From Episyrphus balteatus (Eukaryota > Arthropoda > Insecta > Diptera > Syrphidae): DNA of 64,000 nucleotides. The notes beneath the pieces are model-generated. The model saw nothing but the letters and a program-made list of their open reading frames with translations, did not search any database and was not told where the DNA came from. Positions within the stretch are counted from its first letter, which is position 1. Each line of letters starts with the position of its first letter. The position numbers and the translations under genes are program-made. Below, piece by piece: positions 19,124 to 30,179 of this stretch. Location of the stretch: positions 26,221,322-26,285,321 of the forward strand of contig NC_079137.1 of the NCBI RefSeq assembly GCF_945859705.1, read 5' to 3'.

Positions 19124-22084
19124 ATGGACGGGGAATTAAATCGAATCAACAAGCTTCAAGGAGGTGAAGGCTGGGCGGTCTGGAAATTTCAAGTGAGAGT
19201 GATTCTCAGGGCGTCTGATATTTTCGATGTGGTGACTGGGGATAATAAGAAACCTGTTTTGTCTACCCAAGGAACTGAAACCAGTCAAGCCCAGAAAGTT
19301 ATTGCTACCACAGTTGGTCAACAGCCAATGTCCCATATAATGTATTGCAGTTCAGCCAAAGAAATGTGGGACAAGTTGCACACTGTATATGAGCTGAAGT
19401 CATCCACAAGCTTGCATCTTTTACAACAACAATTTTATAGCCTATCTCTTGATCCATCTAAGGATTTGGCATGTCATATATCCAAAATCGAAGAAATGGC
19501 TCAACGACTAAAAGAAGCTGGGGAAGTGGTATCAGAATCAATGATTGTTACCAAAATCTTGATGACCCTTCCAGAACGCTACAATCATTTTTTTAGTGTG
19601 TGGGAGTCAACAAGTGATGAATGGAGGACATTGTCAAACTTAACAGCCAGGCTTATGATGGAAGAATCGAGATTGATTGGCCAGACAAATAATGAAAAGG
19701 AAGAAGTGGGAGCTTTTGTAGCAAAGAAATGGAACAGAACTGGTTCTGAAGCTGGTAGAGCCAAAAAAACCGAATACAAATGCTTTTTGTGCCATAAACC
19801 AGGACATTTCAAGAGGGATTGTCCATTAAGAAATACAAAAAGCAATGATGTCGTTGATCGATCAAGGCGTACAGCGTTCATTGGTGAAGTCCTTACGGCT
19901 AATGTGAATGGTGATACAAACTGGTTTTTGGACTCAGGAGCCAGTGATCACATGGCAATACATAAAAGATGGTTCAAAAATTACAACGAGCTCCAAAGTC
20001 CAATACCAGTTCGAATTGGTGATGGTCACATTGTCTATGCACAAGGCAAAGGTGATATAGACATTTTGGCTTATGCTGAAGATAAATGGTCCCCATGTGT
20101 GCTGAAAAATGTATCATTTGTTCCAAGCCTTCGTCTAAATCTTTTTTCCCAAGGAACTGCACTTGACAAAGGGCTAACACTTAAATCAGACAAGAATTCA
20201 TGCCAGTTTTATTTGGAAAATACTATCGTTGCAGTGGGAGAAAGACGTGGAAAAATTTTCGAGAACGATTTCATGTCTAATCAAAAGCCAAAGGTAAATC
20301 TAGCAACAAGTGACTCCTTGAAACTATGGCACGAGAGAATGGGACATCAAAATATTCCTCAGGTAATTAAGAATCTGACCAAAATGAACACTCCAATTTC
20401 AGAACCAAAGACAAGGTTCTTCTGTGATGCATGTGTCTTTGGGAAGCAGCATCGTCTTCCTTTTGGACGAAGTGAAACAAAAGGTGAACTGATTCATTCC
20501 GATTTATGTGGCCCTATGGAAACATTAAGCATTGGAGGTGCCAAATATATCGCTTTGTTCAAAGATCATCACACACATTATCGAAAAGTTTATTTCCTGA
20601 AGCAAAAATCTGAGCTTAAAGAAGTACTCCATCAATTTGTTAATGAGGTTAAAATTGAAACTGGTTTTTGTGTGAGAACAATAAGAACAGATAATGGCAC
20701 CGAATATGTGAATAAAGATGTAGCTCAATTATTGAAAAGTAAAACCATTCAACATCAAAGAACAGTGGCATATACTCCTGAACAAAACGGGTGTGCGGAA
20801 CGAGAAATGCGTACAGTCGTAGAGGCTGCCAGAACTATGATTCATGCTAAGAAATTGAATCTGAATTTATGGGCTGAAGCTGCAGTTTATGTTTTAAATC
20901 ATACTGGTAGAAGTTCTGATTCAGATAAATCTCCTTTTGAGTTGTGGTATGGCAAGAAACCAAAGAATGATCATCTCAAGGTTTTTGGATCAAAAGCTTT
21001 TGTTCATATACCGAAACAAAAACAAAGAAAATGGGACAAGAAGTCAAAGCAAGGTATTTTCGTCGGTTATTGTACCAACGCAAAAGGTTATCGAATCTGG
21101 ATTGAAGAAACAAATGCAGTTGAAAATAGTCGGGATGTTGTTTTCAGAAAGGACGATATCCCTGATGTAATGAAAACAAATAATGACAATATAGAAGGTA
21201 TTTTCAGTTTCGTAGACTTGAACTCAAAAGCTATTGAACCAGTGGGAGAAGAAGAAGCAATAGAAACTGAAAATGAGCTAATTTTAGACCATGAAGAAAT
21301 AGATGCAGCATCAAATTATGATGAAGATCAACATAACATCTTTAATGATCACAATGTATTTAATGAAACAGACACCGCTGAACAAAAATTAGAAACCTTT
21401 GAAGAACATGAACAGAGACGTGTTTTGGGTGATAGAAGCTCTATTCGCTCTTATGTTAGATTCACCGATTACGACATGAGAGATGTTCTTAATGCTACAG
21501 TTTGTGAACCGACCTCATTTGACGAAGCAATCAAGAGTCAAGATTTGATTAAGTGGTGTTTGGCGATGAAAGATGTGATTCAATCATTGAAAAGTAATCA
21601 AACATTTGATTTAATTGATCTTGCAGATGGTAAAGTACCCAGAAATAATCGTTGCATATTTAAAATAAAATATGGAATTGGTGGAAAACAACTCGAAGGC
21701 TATCAAGACGGAACGAGAAAGGTGTGCAAAATCCAAAAAAGTTTTTACGACTTAAAGCAATCTTCCCGTTGTTGGAAGCAAAAGTTTTCACTGTTAATGA
21801 AGTTATACGAACTTAAAGCAAACAAAGCATATCCATGTGTTTTAAACAGTCGCAAACATAAGAAGAAAGTTATTCTATCTATTTTTATATACGGTGGACT
21901 AATTGCTGCAACCGATGAATGTGCTAATGATTTGCTGCTTTATTTGAAAAAGCAATTTTCAAAAACTTTTGGAGAAGCTAAATGTTATCTTGGCAAAGAA
22001 GTTTATCGAGATAAGAAAGAAAATATTTTGGCGAATCAATCAACTTTTAAGATGACTTATTGGAGTAGAAGATGCAAACTTTAA
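19124..22084 (+). CDS. Copia-2 gag-pol polyprotein with defective reverse transcriptase
   Basis: One open frame of 986 codons; full Copia polyproteins are about 1400. Gag lies at residues 1-215, a CCHC knuckle CFLCHKPGHFKRDC at 220-233, protease DSGA at 270, and a pre-integrase zinc domain (LWHERMGHQN... CDACVFGKQHRLPF) before the integrase. The integrase has DD35E geometry: D460 (HSDLCGP), D523 (RTDNGTEY), E559 (NGCAERE). After an acidic linker the RT is abnormal. The palm segment with the first catalytic Asp (family motif around AFLNG) is missing, since IKYGIGGKQ runs straight into KVCKIQKSFYDLKQ. The YVDD box reads IYGG. RNase H is absent. Gag, protease and integrase could still work, but reverse transcription would have to come from another element. 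Confidence 0.92.
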   Translation: MDGELNRINKLQGGEGWAVWKFQVRVILRASDIFDVVTGDNKKPVLSTQGTETSQAQKVIATTVGQQPMSHIMYCSSAKEMWDKLHTVYELKSSTSLHLLQQQFYSLSLDPSKDLACHISKIEEMAQRLKEAGEVVSESMIVTKILMTLPERYNHFFSVWESTSDEWRTLSNLTARLMMEESRLIGQTNNEKEEVGAFVAKKWNRTGSEAGRAKKTEYKCFLCHKPGHFKRDCPLRNTKSNDVVDRSRRTAFIGEVLTANVNGDTNWFLDSGASDHMAIHKRWFKNYNELQSPIPVRIGDGHIVYAQGKGDIDILAYAEDKWSPCVLKNVSFVPSLRLNLFSQGTALDKGLTLKSDKNSCQFYLENTIVAVGERRGKIFENDFMSNQKPKVNLATSDSLKLWHERMGHQNIPQVIKNLTKMNTPISEPKTRFFCDACVFGKQHRLPFGRSETKGELIHSDLCGPMETLSIGGAKYIALFKDHHTHYRKVYFLKQKSELKEVLHQFVNEVKIETGFCVRTIRTDNGTEYVNKDVAQLLKSKTIQHQRTVAYTPEQNGCAEREMRTVVEAARTMIHAKKLNLNLWAEAAVYVLNHTGRSSDSDKSPFELWYGKKPKNDHLKVFGSKAFVHIPKQKQRKWDKKSKQGIFVGYCTNAKGYRIWIEETNAVENSRDVVFRKDDIPDVMKTNNDNIEGIFSFVDLNSKAIEPVGEEEAIETENELILDHEEIDAASNYDEDQHNIFNDHNVFNETDTAEQKLETFEEHEQRRVLGDRSSIRSYVRFTDYDMRDVLNATVCEPTSFDEAIKSQDLIKWCLAMKDVIQSLKSNQTFDLIDLADGKVPRNNRCIFKIKYGIGGKQLEGYQDGTRKVCKIQKSFYDLKQSSRCWKQKFSLLMKLYELKANKAYPCVLNSRKHKKKVILSIFIYGGLIAATDECANDLLLYLKKQFSKTFGEAKCYLGKEVYRDKKENILANQSTFKMTYWSRRCKL

Positions 22085-22114
22085 CTAACTTCGATATTGT
22101 TATACCACATTAAT

Positions 22115-22125
22115 AAAAGTGGGAG
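22115..22125 (+). promoter_or_regulatory. Copia-2 polypurine tract
   Basis: AAAAGTGGGAG immediately before the 3' LTR, the expected plus-strand primer site; only the T at 22120 is not a purine. Confidence 0.75.
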
Positions 22126-22340
22126 TGTTGAAAATATTTATTTAATGTGATTACTTTGCTCAAAATCACTGTAGACTTTGTAATCATATTTCTGTATTTA
22201 AAAATCATAGAGAAAATATTAAATATTTTCAGCTTATATTTTCATTCTTAATAAAACTATTGTTTAATCAAGTTCTTCCAAATCAAGCTAAGTTTTATTT
22301 CTAAAACCTTTTGGACTTCCGATTAAATAATCTTTTAACA
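22126..22340 (+). repeat. Copia-2 3' LTR
   Basis: 215 bp, 213 identical to the 5' LTR; followed by the target duplication TCATC. Confidence 0.95.
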
Positions 22341-22597
22341 TCATCTAACGGAAAAAATTTCCTTTTTGATTTAAGATGATTTCCTGGACCTGTACATTGC
22401 ACGGCGCAAACTAGAGGCGTCAACTTTGAAAGGCTCCAGAGCCGCCATTTTGTTATTTTTTCATTTCAAAATTTTTTTTTCAATTCTTGATAATGTCAGT
22501 AATATCTTGTCTTTTTCCAAATTTCAATTTCAAGTGCTTTCAGTTTTTCATAAAAAAATAGTGAAAAAGGTGTCGTCTGGAGGGATTTCCCCCCTTT

Positions 22598-23094
22598 ATT
22601 TCATTGATATATGTAACTTAGGCCGGCATTCTTCATAAGTTAAGATTTCGGACTCAGCGATTATAAATCAAGAGTGGTAAAGGCCATTGATAAGCTGTTT
22701 TAATAGTGTGTTGAATATTAGTATGAGCGCTTGCAGAATATCGTCTTAAAAAGTAAAATTTATAAAAATAGTTCAAGAGAACGTGAAGACAAAATTATTT
22801 ACGATATTCTTGAAGCTTTTATTATACATATTATTCACCAAACAACTTAAGAGTGTTTAAAATACTATGATAAATAGCAGGTTGAATAACAGCCGCGAAG
22901 GTGGTTGATTACTCATGAGTAGAAATCTAGTAAAACAACTATTATATTCCTACCTACTTGAGAAAAGATAATGTGTTGTTTGTAGTACTTGGTCTACTAG
23001 TTATCAACTTATGAGTAGTCTACCACCTACAAAAGAATGCGGCTAATATTCTAACGATGAAATACTAAAGTACTTACTTTTACTTTTATAGGGG
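22598..23094. other. Unassigned sequence between element E and LINE-2
   Basis: Holds the second direct repeat (23015-23045) and related ACTCATGAGTAG / TTATGAGTAG motifs near 22912 and 23008. No coding similarity. Confidence 0.5.
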
Positions 23095-23918
23095 GAGCGG
23101 GAAAATCAGTGATTGACTGTTGTGCTGCATCGGCGGAATGGAAGTTGACTCACAGATTTTTTCTGATCACATGCCCTTGGTTGTCCAATTTATACTGAAA
23201 AAAATCTCAAACTCAAATTACTCAGAAATCACCTTACCACCCAAAATTATGTGGAAAGAAAGTCAAAGAGAAAACTACCAAACGAAAATTTTGCATGAAC
23301 TTCAGAAACTAACTGATACTTCTTTAGCTTCCGATACAGGTTCAAAACTAGACTCTCTTTGTAAATGTATAAAAGTTGCTACCAATATAAGAAACAACAA
23401 AAAAATTGTCAACTTCAAACAAAAATGGTTTGATAAAGACTGTTTGATGCAAGAAATAATTCCTTCGAACTTTTAAAGAAGTCCAGAAAACAACAAAAAT
23501 TAAATGAAACAGCCACCAAACAGTATATTTCAGCAAATACAGAAGATCAAAACGCCAGGAATAATTTACATCTTTAGCACATGAACTTTCAATATCAAAG
23601 ATAGTAAAAGTTTCTAGAATAATATCAAAGAATTGAAAGGATCTAAGCTTATTTGCGGAACAAACTTGAAAGCAAGTTGTCTAGCCGATTATTTCAAAAA
23701 CTTACTCAATCCTGATCCAATCTCGAATCATTTTTCTTTTGCGGAACCTTTAATTTTAGATCAAGCCCTCGATTATCAAATTTCAATAATAGAAATCCAA
23801 ACTGCATTCCATTACGAAGCGAATAACAAAGCTCCAGGTCAGGATAGAATAAGCAATGAGTTTTACAAAAACGCGCCTTGTTGATTTTTTGTATGAAATT
23901 CTTCACCTTTTTAATAAT
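23095..23918 (+). pseudogene. LINE-2 endonuclease end and linker
   Basis: Contains FSDHMPLVVQF, the conserved SDH of the apurinic-like endonuclease (catalytic His). The linker QKWFDKDC follows, then after frame breaks near 23476 and 23600 ADYFKNLLNP and NNKAPGQDRISNEFYKN, the RT entry motif. The N-terminal endonuclease is missing. Confidence 0.8.
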
Positions 23919-24418
23919 CAGCCCTATTCTGCTATCCATCGGAGAGAATAATCTCTAAATATTCACCAATTGCCATTCTGCTTTTCATCGGGGGGAATCC
24001 ACACTCACGTCGGTAAAATCGGTAATGTTGTTCGGTATTCCACTATTCACGTGAATGAACTTGCTTCATACATTTGCAATCCGCATAAAAAATGTTGCGG
24101 ATCTGTCACTTTTGGTTGTAAAAATCAATTCACCACCGTTAAAATTAAGCAATATGCAACTTTTCATAAATTTTTAAATATTTCTTAACATGTAATCGGT
24201 TGCTTTTTTTTCGATGAAAATAAACACAAATAAAACATTTTTTTACCTTTCAATTTACTTCGTCATCATTTTTTTTTTAAGTTGACGTTCACGTGGACGT
24301 CAAATACAGGGATGCTTATGCAGTTTACCCGATGGATAGCAGAATGGCAAGGTAGAGTTAAAGTGAATCGAATGTGTGAATCGGATCTGAGATTCACGTT
24401 AATAGCAGAATAGGGCTG
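23919..24418. mobile_element. 500-bp MITE in LINE-2
   Basis: Terminal repeats CAGCCCTATTCTGCTAT and ATAGCAGAATAGGGCTG, flanked by AAT on both sides (3-bp duplication). A second inner pair (CTGCTATCCATCGG near 23929, CCGATGGATAGCAG near 24329) occurs. No coding. LINE-2 reads across once one AAT is removed. Confidence 0.85.
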
Positions 24419-24511
24419 AATATTTTTAATACCGGAAAGGTTCCACAACCTTTTCAAGATTCTCTGGTTTATCCAATTTTTAAAAAAAGGCGATGTTAAC
24501 CTAACAAATAA

Positions 24512-24976
24512 CACTGTGATAGTTCAAAAAACCGGCAGAGGGCTCTTATGTCTACTTAAGATAATTCGAGTATGCTGAACACGATGGCATTCTTAGTTTT
24601 TCTGGATTAGGTCAAATAAGAAAGATTTTTGCGTTTGAAATTTTGTTTGCACATGCCAAAACTGAGGGTATAAAACACCATATATTTTCCAATTTTTGAT
24701 TTTTATCGATAAAAAAAATGATGGAAAATCTATTTTTTCGCAAGTATTATTCGTAAAAGAAGTTATTTGAAAAAAAAATCTGTCGAATAACTATTTAAAT
24801 CATTATTTTTTGGCAAAAAAACGTCGATTTTTCTTCAAAATCAAACGCAAAAATCTTTCTTATTTGACCTAATCCAGAAAAACTAAGAACGCCATCGTGT
24901 TCAGCATACTCGAATTATCTTTAGTAGATATGAGAGCCCTCTGTCGGAAAAAAAAGTTCCATTTTCGAACACAGTG
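24512..24976. mobile_element. 465-bp foldback MITE, Harbinger-like
   Basis: Ends CACTGTG...CACAGTG, flanked by TAA at 24509-24511 and 24977-24979 (3-bp TWA-type target duplication as in PIF/Harbinger). Beyond the ends the arms stay paired for over 100 bp: GATAATTCGAGTATGCTGAA near 24560 with TTCAGCATACTCGAATTATC near 24900. Non-coding. Confidence 0.85.
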
Positions 24977-25039
24977 TAATTATAGAGGGATATCGTTTAT
25001 GAATTCCATTGCGAAGCTATTTGCATCTGTACTCCTTAG

Positions 25040-25981
25040 CACGGTTGCCACAATGGTCATTTATGACCAAAATTGGTAATTTTATATTCACTTGGTCATT
25101 TGGTCACTTTTTATTCCACTTGGTTATTTTTTCTGAAGAAATGAACAAAGTATCTGCCTGCGCTATTATTAGTTTCCAGTGAAAAGTTCTACCCGAAATA
25201 TTTTTGTTCGACTAGTTTCTTATGTTCTTATTTTTACCAAAAATTTAGTGAGAAACGAGCTGTTTACTACCTAGCAGCATATAACCGGAAAAAGTACGCT
25301 GAGTTTTCCGAACGTGAATAACTTTTTGAATACATTGAAGATGTTTTTATAGTAAAAAAAAAGCTGAGAAACTTCTAATCTAAAACAATAAATTTTATCT
25401 TTAATCATTTTAAGTAACATCAATGATCTCCATTGCGGAAGGTTCAGTTTCAAATTCATAGATAATTTTCCCAATTTCAATTTTTCCTGAGTGCTGTTAA
25501 GACAATGTTCCGTTGCAACACTTGAACCCGAAAAATGAGGATAATTTTTGCATTATCATAAACAACTCTACAAGATTTTAAGCAAGGTCTGATATTTTCA
25601 GGGCTTAGAGCTGAAGTGAACCAACAAAAAAAATGAACTCCGATATATAAGGAGTTAAAGTAAATAGATACGCTACCATTGAATCTTATGGCATGGGTAA
25701 AATTTTTTTTCAACCAATGACAATTTTGACTTTTTGCCAAACTAATGACAAATCTTAAACCTTGCGCAAGTTTTGGTACTAGATTTGAATTTTTTATTGT
25801 TTGGTTCGTTATAGCTGTGAGCCCTCCATTTATGGTTACTGTTCTATTGGCCCTTACGTATATTCTTTATATAATTTTGTCTTTAGTTTAAAGTTAGCAG
25901 AAACAAATTATTTTGGTCATTTTTAGTTGTATTTGGTCATTTTTATTTACATCCTTGGTCACAAATTTTTTTTTGAAGTGG
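25040..25981. mobile_element. 942-bp hAT-like non-autonomous element
   Basis: Flanked by the perfect 8-bp direct repeat CTCCTTAG (25032-25039, 25982-25989). Starts CACGGTTGCCAC; the end GAAGTGG is only weakly complementary, so the termini have diverged. 'TTGGTCATTT' is repeated near both ends. No transposase frame. Confidence 0.75.
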
Positions 25982-26013
25982 CTCCTTAGTCGCATCAACA
26001 TTTGGTTAGCAAA

Positions 26014-26483
26014 CAGAGATGGCAGAGTAGATTACGTCAGGTAATCTACTCGGTTAACTACGCGTAGTTAATCGAATAAACTACTCGCTTGATTTGTTTC
26101 ATGTACTACCTACATTTGCTACGTGCAATAACTACATAAAAAACGTTATATTTCAAAAATATTAAAAAATAAATAGCTGTGTTTTCGTGAGAATTTGGTT
26201 TAGTAAAGTAAAACCTTTTCAAAGAAACCACCCCAAATCCATCTGGTTTCAAATATTCTATTCAAATTCACACTATCACAGCTATGTATTTCGATTTGAA
26301 TAAGACTTTGACAATTTGGTGGTAAAATTGGCATTTCAAACTACATTTTGACGTCTAGCGCTACGTCTGCTACATTCAACTACGTTAACTACATTAAACT
26401 ACGTTAACTACCTCATTTATGTAGTAGAGAGTAGACGTAACAAATGTAGGAAATCAAAAAAAATCCCATTTTTGCCATCTCTG
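26014..26483. mobile_element. 470-bp hAT MITE
   Basis: Termini CAGAGATGGCA and TGCCATCTCTG, a classic hAT end, with a perfect 8-bp duplication TTAGCAAA (26006-26013, 26484-26491) inside LINE-2. The interior repeats 'actacgttaacta'-type blocks. Non-coding. Confidence 0.92.
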
Positions 26484-26809
26484 TTAGCAAATAATGAAGT
26501 GCTTAGTGAATATCAATCAGGTTTTCGTAAAGGCTACTCCACAGTTGATAACATTTTCACATTAAACTCAATTTCACAGTATTTCCTTCGGCAAAAAAGA
26601 AGTTTGTACATATTTGTCGTGGACTTTAAAGCTGCTTTCGATTCAATAGACCGACAAGCATTATTTTACAAATTATCACAAAAAGGACTGTCGACGAAAC
26701 TTCTTTTGGTCCTGAAAAATATGTACAAAAACATTCGCAGTTTGGGATGGGAAAGATATGTCTGAGTGGTTTGAGACTACATCTGGTGTCAAACAAGGTT
26801 GTCTTTTAA
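26484..26809 (+). pseudogene. LINE-2 reverse transcriptase fragment
   Basis: Encodes LLANNEVLSEYQSGFRKGYS and DFKAAFDSIDRQALFYKL (catalytic Asp of the first palm motif), then frameshifts near 26750 into SEWFETTSGVKQGCLL. Interrupted at 26809 by the TTAA-flanked element. Confidence 0.85.
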
Positions 26810-29425
26810 GAGTGGGTGTCCCCGAATGACGAACTCAGACTTCATGTAAATGAGTTTGTGTGTATTAGTGACCTTTCTTCGCCATACATCTCTCACGTTC
26901 AACGTCATCTCAACTCAACTCAGTTCTCTCTCGGTATCTTTATTTGCATTCTCTTTCCCTTTCTAGAGAACCAAAGTCATAAAATTAAAGTCTATTTAGG
27001 TAGAAAAAAGAAATCAGCATCAAGGAAATAGCAAAAAAAAGGGTTGCAAGCCTTGCAAGTGTATATTGCGGTTTTGCTTTGCGCAACCGAATTCACTTGT
27101 GTTTTCGTTTTCCGACTCTATGTGCAAGAGTCATGGTAGGTATATTTATGAAGAAAAAAATGGTATGATATTCAGTGTTGAATTTTTCTATCTTTCTGCG
27201 CATCTATGTACATACATCACTTGGTATTCTATATAACTTTTGCAAGTGTTCGTAGGCGCAGGAATCTGATCGACTTTTTTTTTCTTTGTTATGGTATTAA
27301 GTGATGATATTTATTTTAGTAGTTTAAAAACAAATTTTTTCAACATTTTTTTTGGCAAATAAAACGTTTATTTTTTAAAACTATTAGGTACATATTTGTT
27401 TATTTATTTGAATGTTTTTAACTTTTTCTTTCGAATTTGTACATAGATTTGTATATTATATTATTAATTGATATTATTGTTATTCATATATATATGTATA
27501 TTTTTCTCTTCAATTAAAATAGATAAAATAAATAAACAAATATTTTTTGTTTTTACATACGAAATTATAATAATAATTTTTTGGATTTTAATTAGTTTTG
27601 ATATAAAAACAATACTTTTTTTTTATTATTAAAAGTAGGTACAAGATACTCAATAGTTTATTTAGAAAGGTGATAAACATAACAAATTCCTTATAACTAA
27701 AAAAACAAAAAACAATTTAAATGTTAGACTGCTTTAGATATAATATTACTGAATATTGAAAATTAATTTGAAGGTATGGAACGAAAAAAGAAAATAGTGT
27801 TACAGATTTAGAAAAATACGCATAGTTTTGAAAAGTAATAATATTCTAATAGAAAGTGGATCGTTTGCTGTTATATTACGTATTCCATACCCTCATTTTT
27901 CTTGGAATCCGTGGATCACATAATTCCAATAAAAAATGATTATTATAAAAATTTAGTAGAATAGTTGTGCGCGATTTCACAGAAAAAGACAATTTCATCT
28001 ATAAATTCAAATTCGAAAATTTATTGTATTATAATGCGAATAACATTACAGACCGCCTGTCTTTCCAATTTTTTTTTTTTTCATAGAAAAAAATATATCC
28101 ATACAGTTGCTCAGAAGAATACCTAACATGCAACATCATAAATTTATGAAAGAGATAAATAAACCAGTTTAAAAAAAAAAATAAGAATACAAAAAAAAAA
28201 AAACTCGTTTATCCTATTCCATATACCTACCACGCAACACCAGATACCATATATTGCGAACGTGCGAGAGATCCATTTCCTGTATCCTCTCATTTTCGCG
28301 AAAAAACAACAACACTTTGCATGCGCGATGAGCTTGCCTGGCGCCAGTCCTTTTTTATGGAAAAACCTATGTACAAACAATATTTAGAATGCAGATACCT
28401 AAGTTCATCTTATTCTTTATACCACCAAACAACCACTCGACAGAGCGAGTGCGAGAGATCATGTAGAAACAAAATAGAAGATAATAAAGAGAGAGATACA
28501 ACTAGCGCCAGCGGAATTTGTTTGAACTACAAATTCCAATACATACGCATTCCATGAATTTCTGAGGAAAAAAATGGAAAGTAGACTCTTTTTCAAAATT
28601 GTAAGAAAACTATTTTAGCAATTCTTGTTTTCTAACTTGATATTGATAGAAAAAATAATGAAAAAAAATAAAAAAAATATAACAAAAAATCTAAAAATTC
28701 TGGTTTCTTAGTACAGTTTATTGTTTTTGGGACTCCTTTAAAAGCGATTGGAGGGTTACAAAATAATATTTTCCAACAAAATATACCTTTACTCCATAGT
28801 CAATAAACTAAGCTTTTAAATAAAATCAAAATCAAAATCATACTTTGAAAAACAAAGAAATTAAACCACTTTGTTTTAAAAAAGTTAAGAAAAAATGACT
28901 TTTTAACATTTTTTTGTTGTTTAAGCCCTTAAAACTTAATATAAATTTCTTAAACTAATCAATGTGTTAGTATTTGAGTTGAGTTACTTATTTCTTTTTA
29001 TTTCGATGAATTTTATTAATAATTGCAGAAGTTACACATGTTCAAACATTGTAACATAAGGAAAAATAGCTTCAGTTTCGATTAATTTTTTTCTATGAAA
29101 AATACATTTTTAGTTTTTCAAAATAGTTTTACTCCGTAGTTTGATTCAACCTCAATCCAAAATAGAAATAAAAAAAATAAAAATTTTAGTCTAACTAAGA
29201 AACAAACCAATGTCATTCAGGTCGTTCTAAAACAACGAAAATTTTATCATGTTTTGTTCTCTCTTAATTACAAGTGGACAAATTTGGAAATTATGGGGAT
29301 GAAGATATTTAGCCTTGTTTATTACCTAAATAATAAAATTTATTTCATTCAATTATCTTTAAAAATGTAAAAGTTATTCACCGATTTGTAAACGATAACC
29401 CGATTTTTACGTGGTCCACTCAGCC
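26810..29425. mobile_element. 2.6-kb TTAA-flanked insertion (piggyBac-type target)
   Basis: LINE-2 reads ...CAAGGTTGTCTT TTAA before it and TTAA GTGCAGTTCTC after it, so TTAA (26806-26809, 29426-29429) is duplicated. Near the ends GAGTGG at the left and CCACTC at the right are complementary. The interior is AT-rich, with an ATATAT stretch near 27485 and an inverted pair GGTATGGAA...TTCCATACC (27775-27892) that may be another small insertion. No transposase recognised, so this is non-autonomous or decayed. Confidence 0.65.
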
Positions 29426-30179
29426 TTAAGTGCAGTTCTCTTTGCTATATTCATTGATGTGATGATATTTCAATGTATCTACCCGCTGGAATAAATTTTG
29501 CAGGTCTAAACGTTAAGGTACTTATGTACGCAGATGACATTGTGCTTTTAGCAGAATCGCCCCAAAGTTTACAACTTATGATAAATAAGCTAGTTGATTT
29601 TTGTAGAGTCTGGATATTAACGGTTAATCTAGAAAAATCTAAAGTAATGTTAGTAAGAAATACACAATCAAAACTTAAATAGAATGAAAAGTGGTTTTTT
29701 AAGGGTGAGGCCATTGAAATAGTGACAGAATACAAATACCTTGGGCTACTTTTAAAATCTAATATGAAGCTAACCTCACATCTCTAAAAAAAAAATGATT
29801 GCATCAAAAAGTATGATTAACGCGTCATAGAAAGATGTTATGAATAGCAAAGATGTACCAACCTCAGCTAAGTACAAATTATTTGATGCTGTAATGCGCT
29901 CCGGTATGTGCTACGACTGTCAAACATAGGGATATCAGTCACACGAAGAAGTTGAAAATCTTCAACGTTACTTTCTCAAACGGCTTTTCTTCTTACCATC
30001 CAATATTCCAAACTATGTTCTACTACTTGAAACCGGCCTTCCTGCTCTCTTTATTCATACTCTAAAACTCCACTTTGACTACATCTTGAAAGTACTGGCA
30101 TATTCACCAAATAGAATTCAATTGTCAATAGCAAATTACATCATAGATAACAAAGTGGAGTGGATAGGAGAATGGAGAC
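29426..30179 (+). pseudogene. LINE-2 reverse transcriptase C-terminal part
   Basis: After a shift near 29459 the frame shows YLPAGINFAGLNVKVLMYAD and ADDIVLLAESPQSLQLMINK (YADD active site), then the thumb (TVNLEKSKVM) and EYKYLGLLLKSNMKL. Beyond 29780 stops accumulate, though RT-thumb-like residues continue in all three frames to about 30180. Confidence 0.8.

Larger units (their letters stand above)
18669..22340 (+). mobile_element. Copia-2, complete-ended Ty1/Copia LTR retrotransposon
   Basis: 3672 bp bounded by 215-bp LTRs (TGTTGAAA...TTTAACA) and a perfect 5-bp duplication TCATC (18664-18668, 22341-22345). The order LTR, primer-binding site, gag-protease-integrase-RT, polypurine tract, LTR is correct for the family. 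It is shorter than a full Copia element (about 5 kb) because the RT/RNase H part is reduced. LTRs differ at only two positions, so insertion was recent relative to its neighbours. Confidence 0.95.
18222..22597. mobile_element. Inverted-repeat element E, split by Copia-2
   Basis: Left AAGGGGGGAAATCCCTC and right GAGGGATTTCCCCCCTT form the termini. A second inverted pair, GCGCCGTGCAATGTA (18435-18449) and TACATTGCACGGCGC (22393-22407), lies inside. Without Copia-2 (18669-22340 plus one TCATC) the element is about 0.7 kb and non-coding. Confidence 0.7.
23095..30179 (+). mobile_element. LINE-2, decayed non-LTR element with five nested insertions
   Basis: LINE coding pieces occur in order on the + strand at 23120-23918, 24419-24511, 24977-25039, 25982-26013, 26484-26809 and 29426-30179. 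Together they cover the endonuclease end to the end of the RT. The gaps are insertions at 23919-24418, 24512-24976, 25040-25981, 26014-26483 and 26810-29425. At the junctions the LINE sequence resumes at the expected residue once one target copy is removed. Confidence 0.85.

Noticed and set aside
28144..28557. Overlapping 78-codon ORFs in the TTAA-flanked insertion
   Set aside because: No recognisable domain, biased composition, inside a non-autonomous element.
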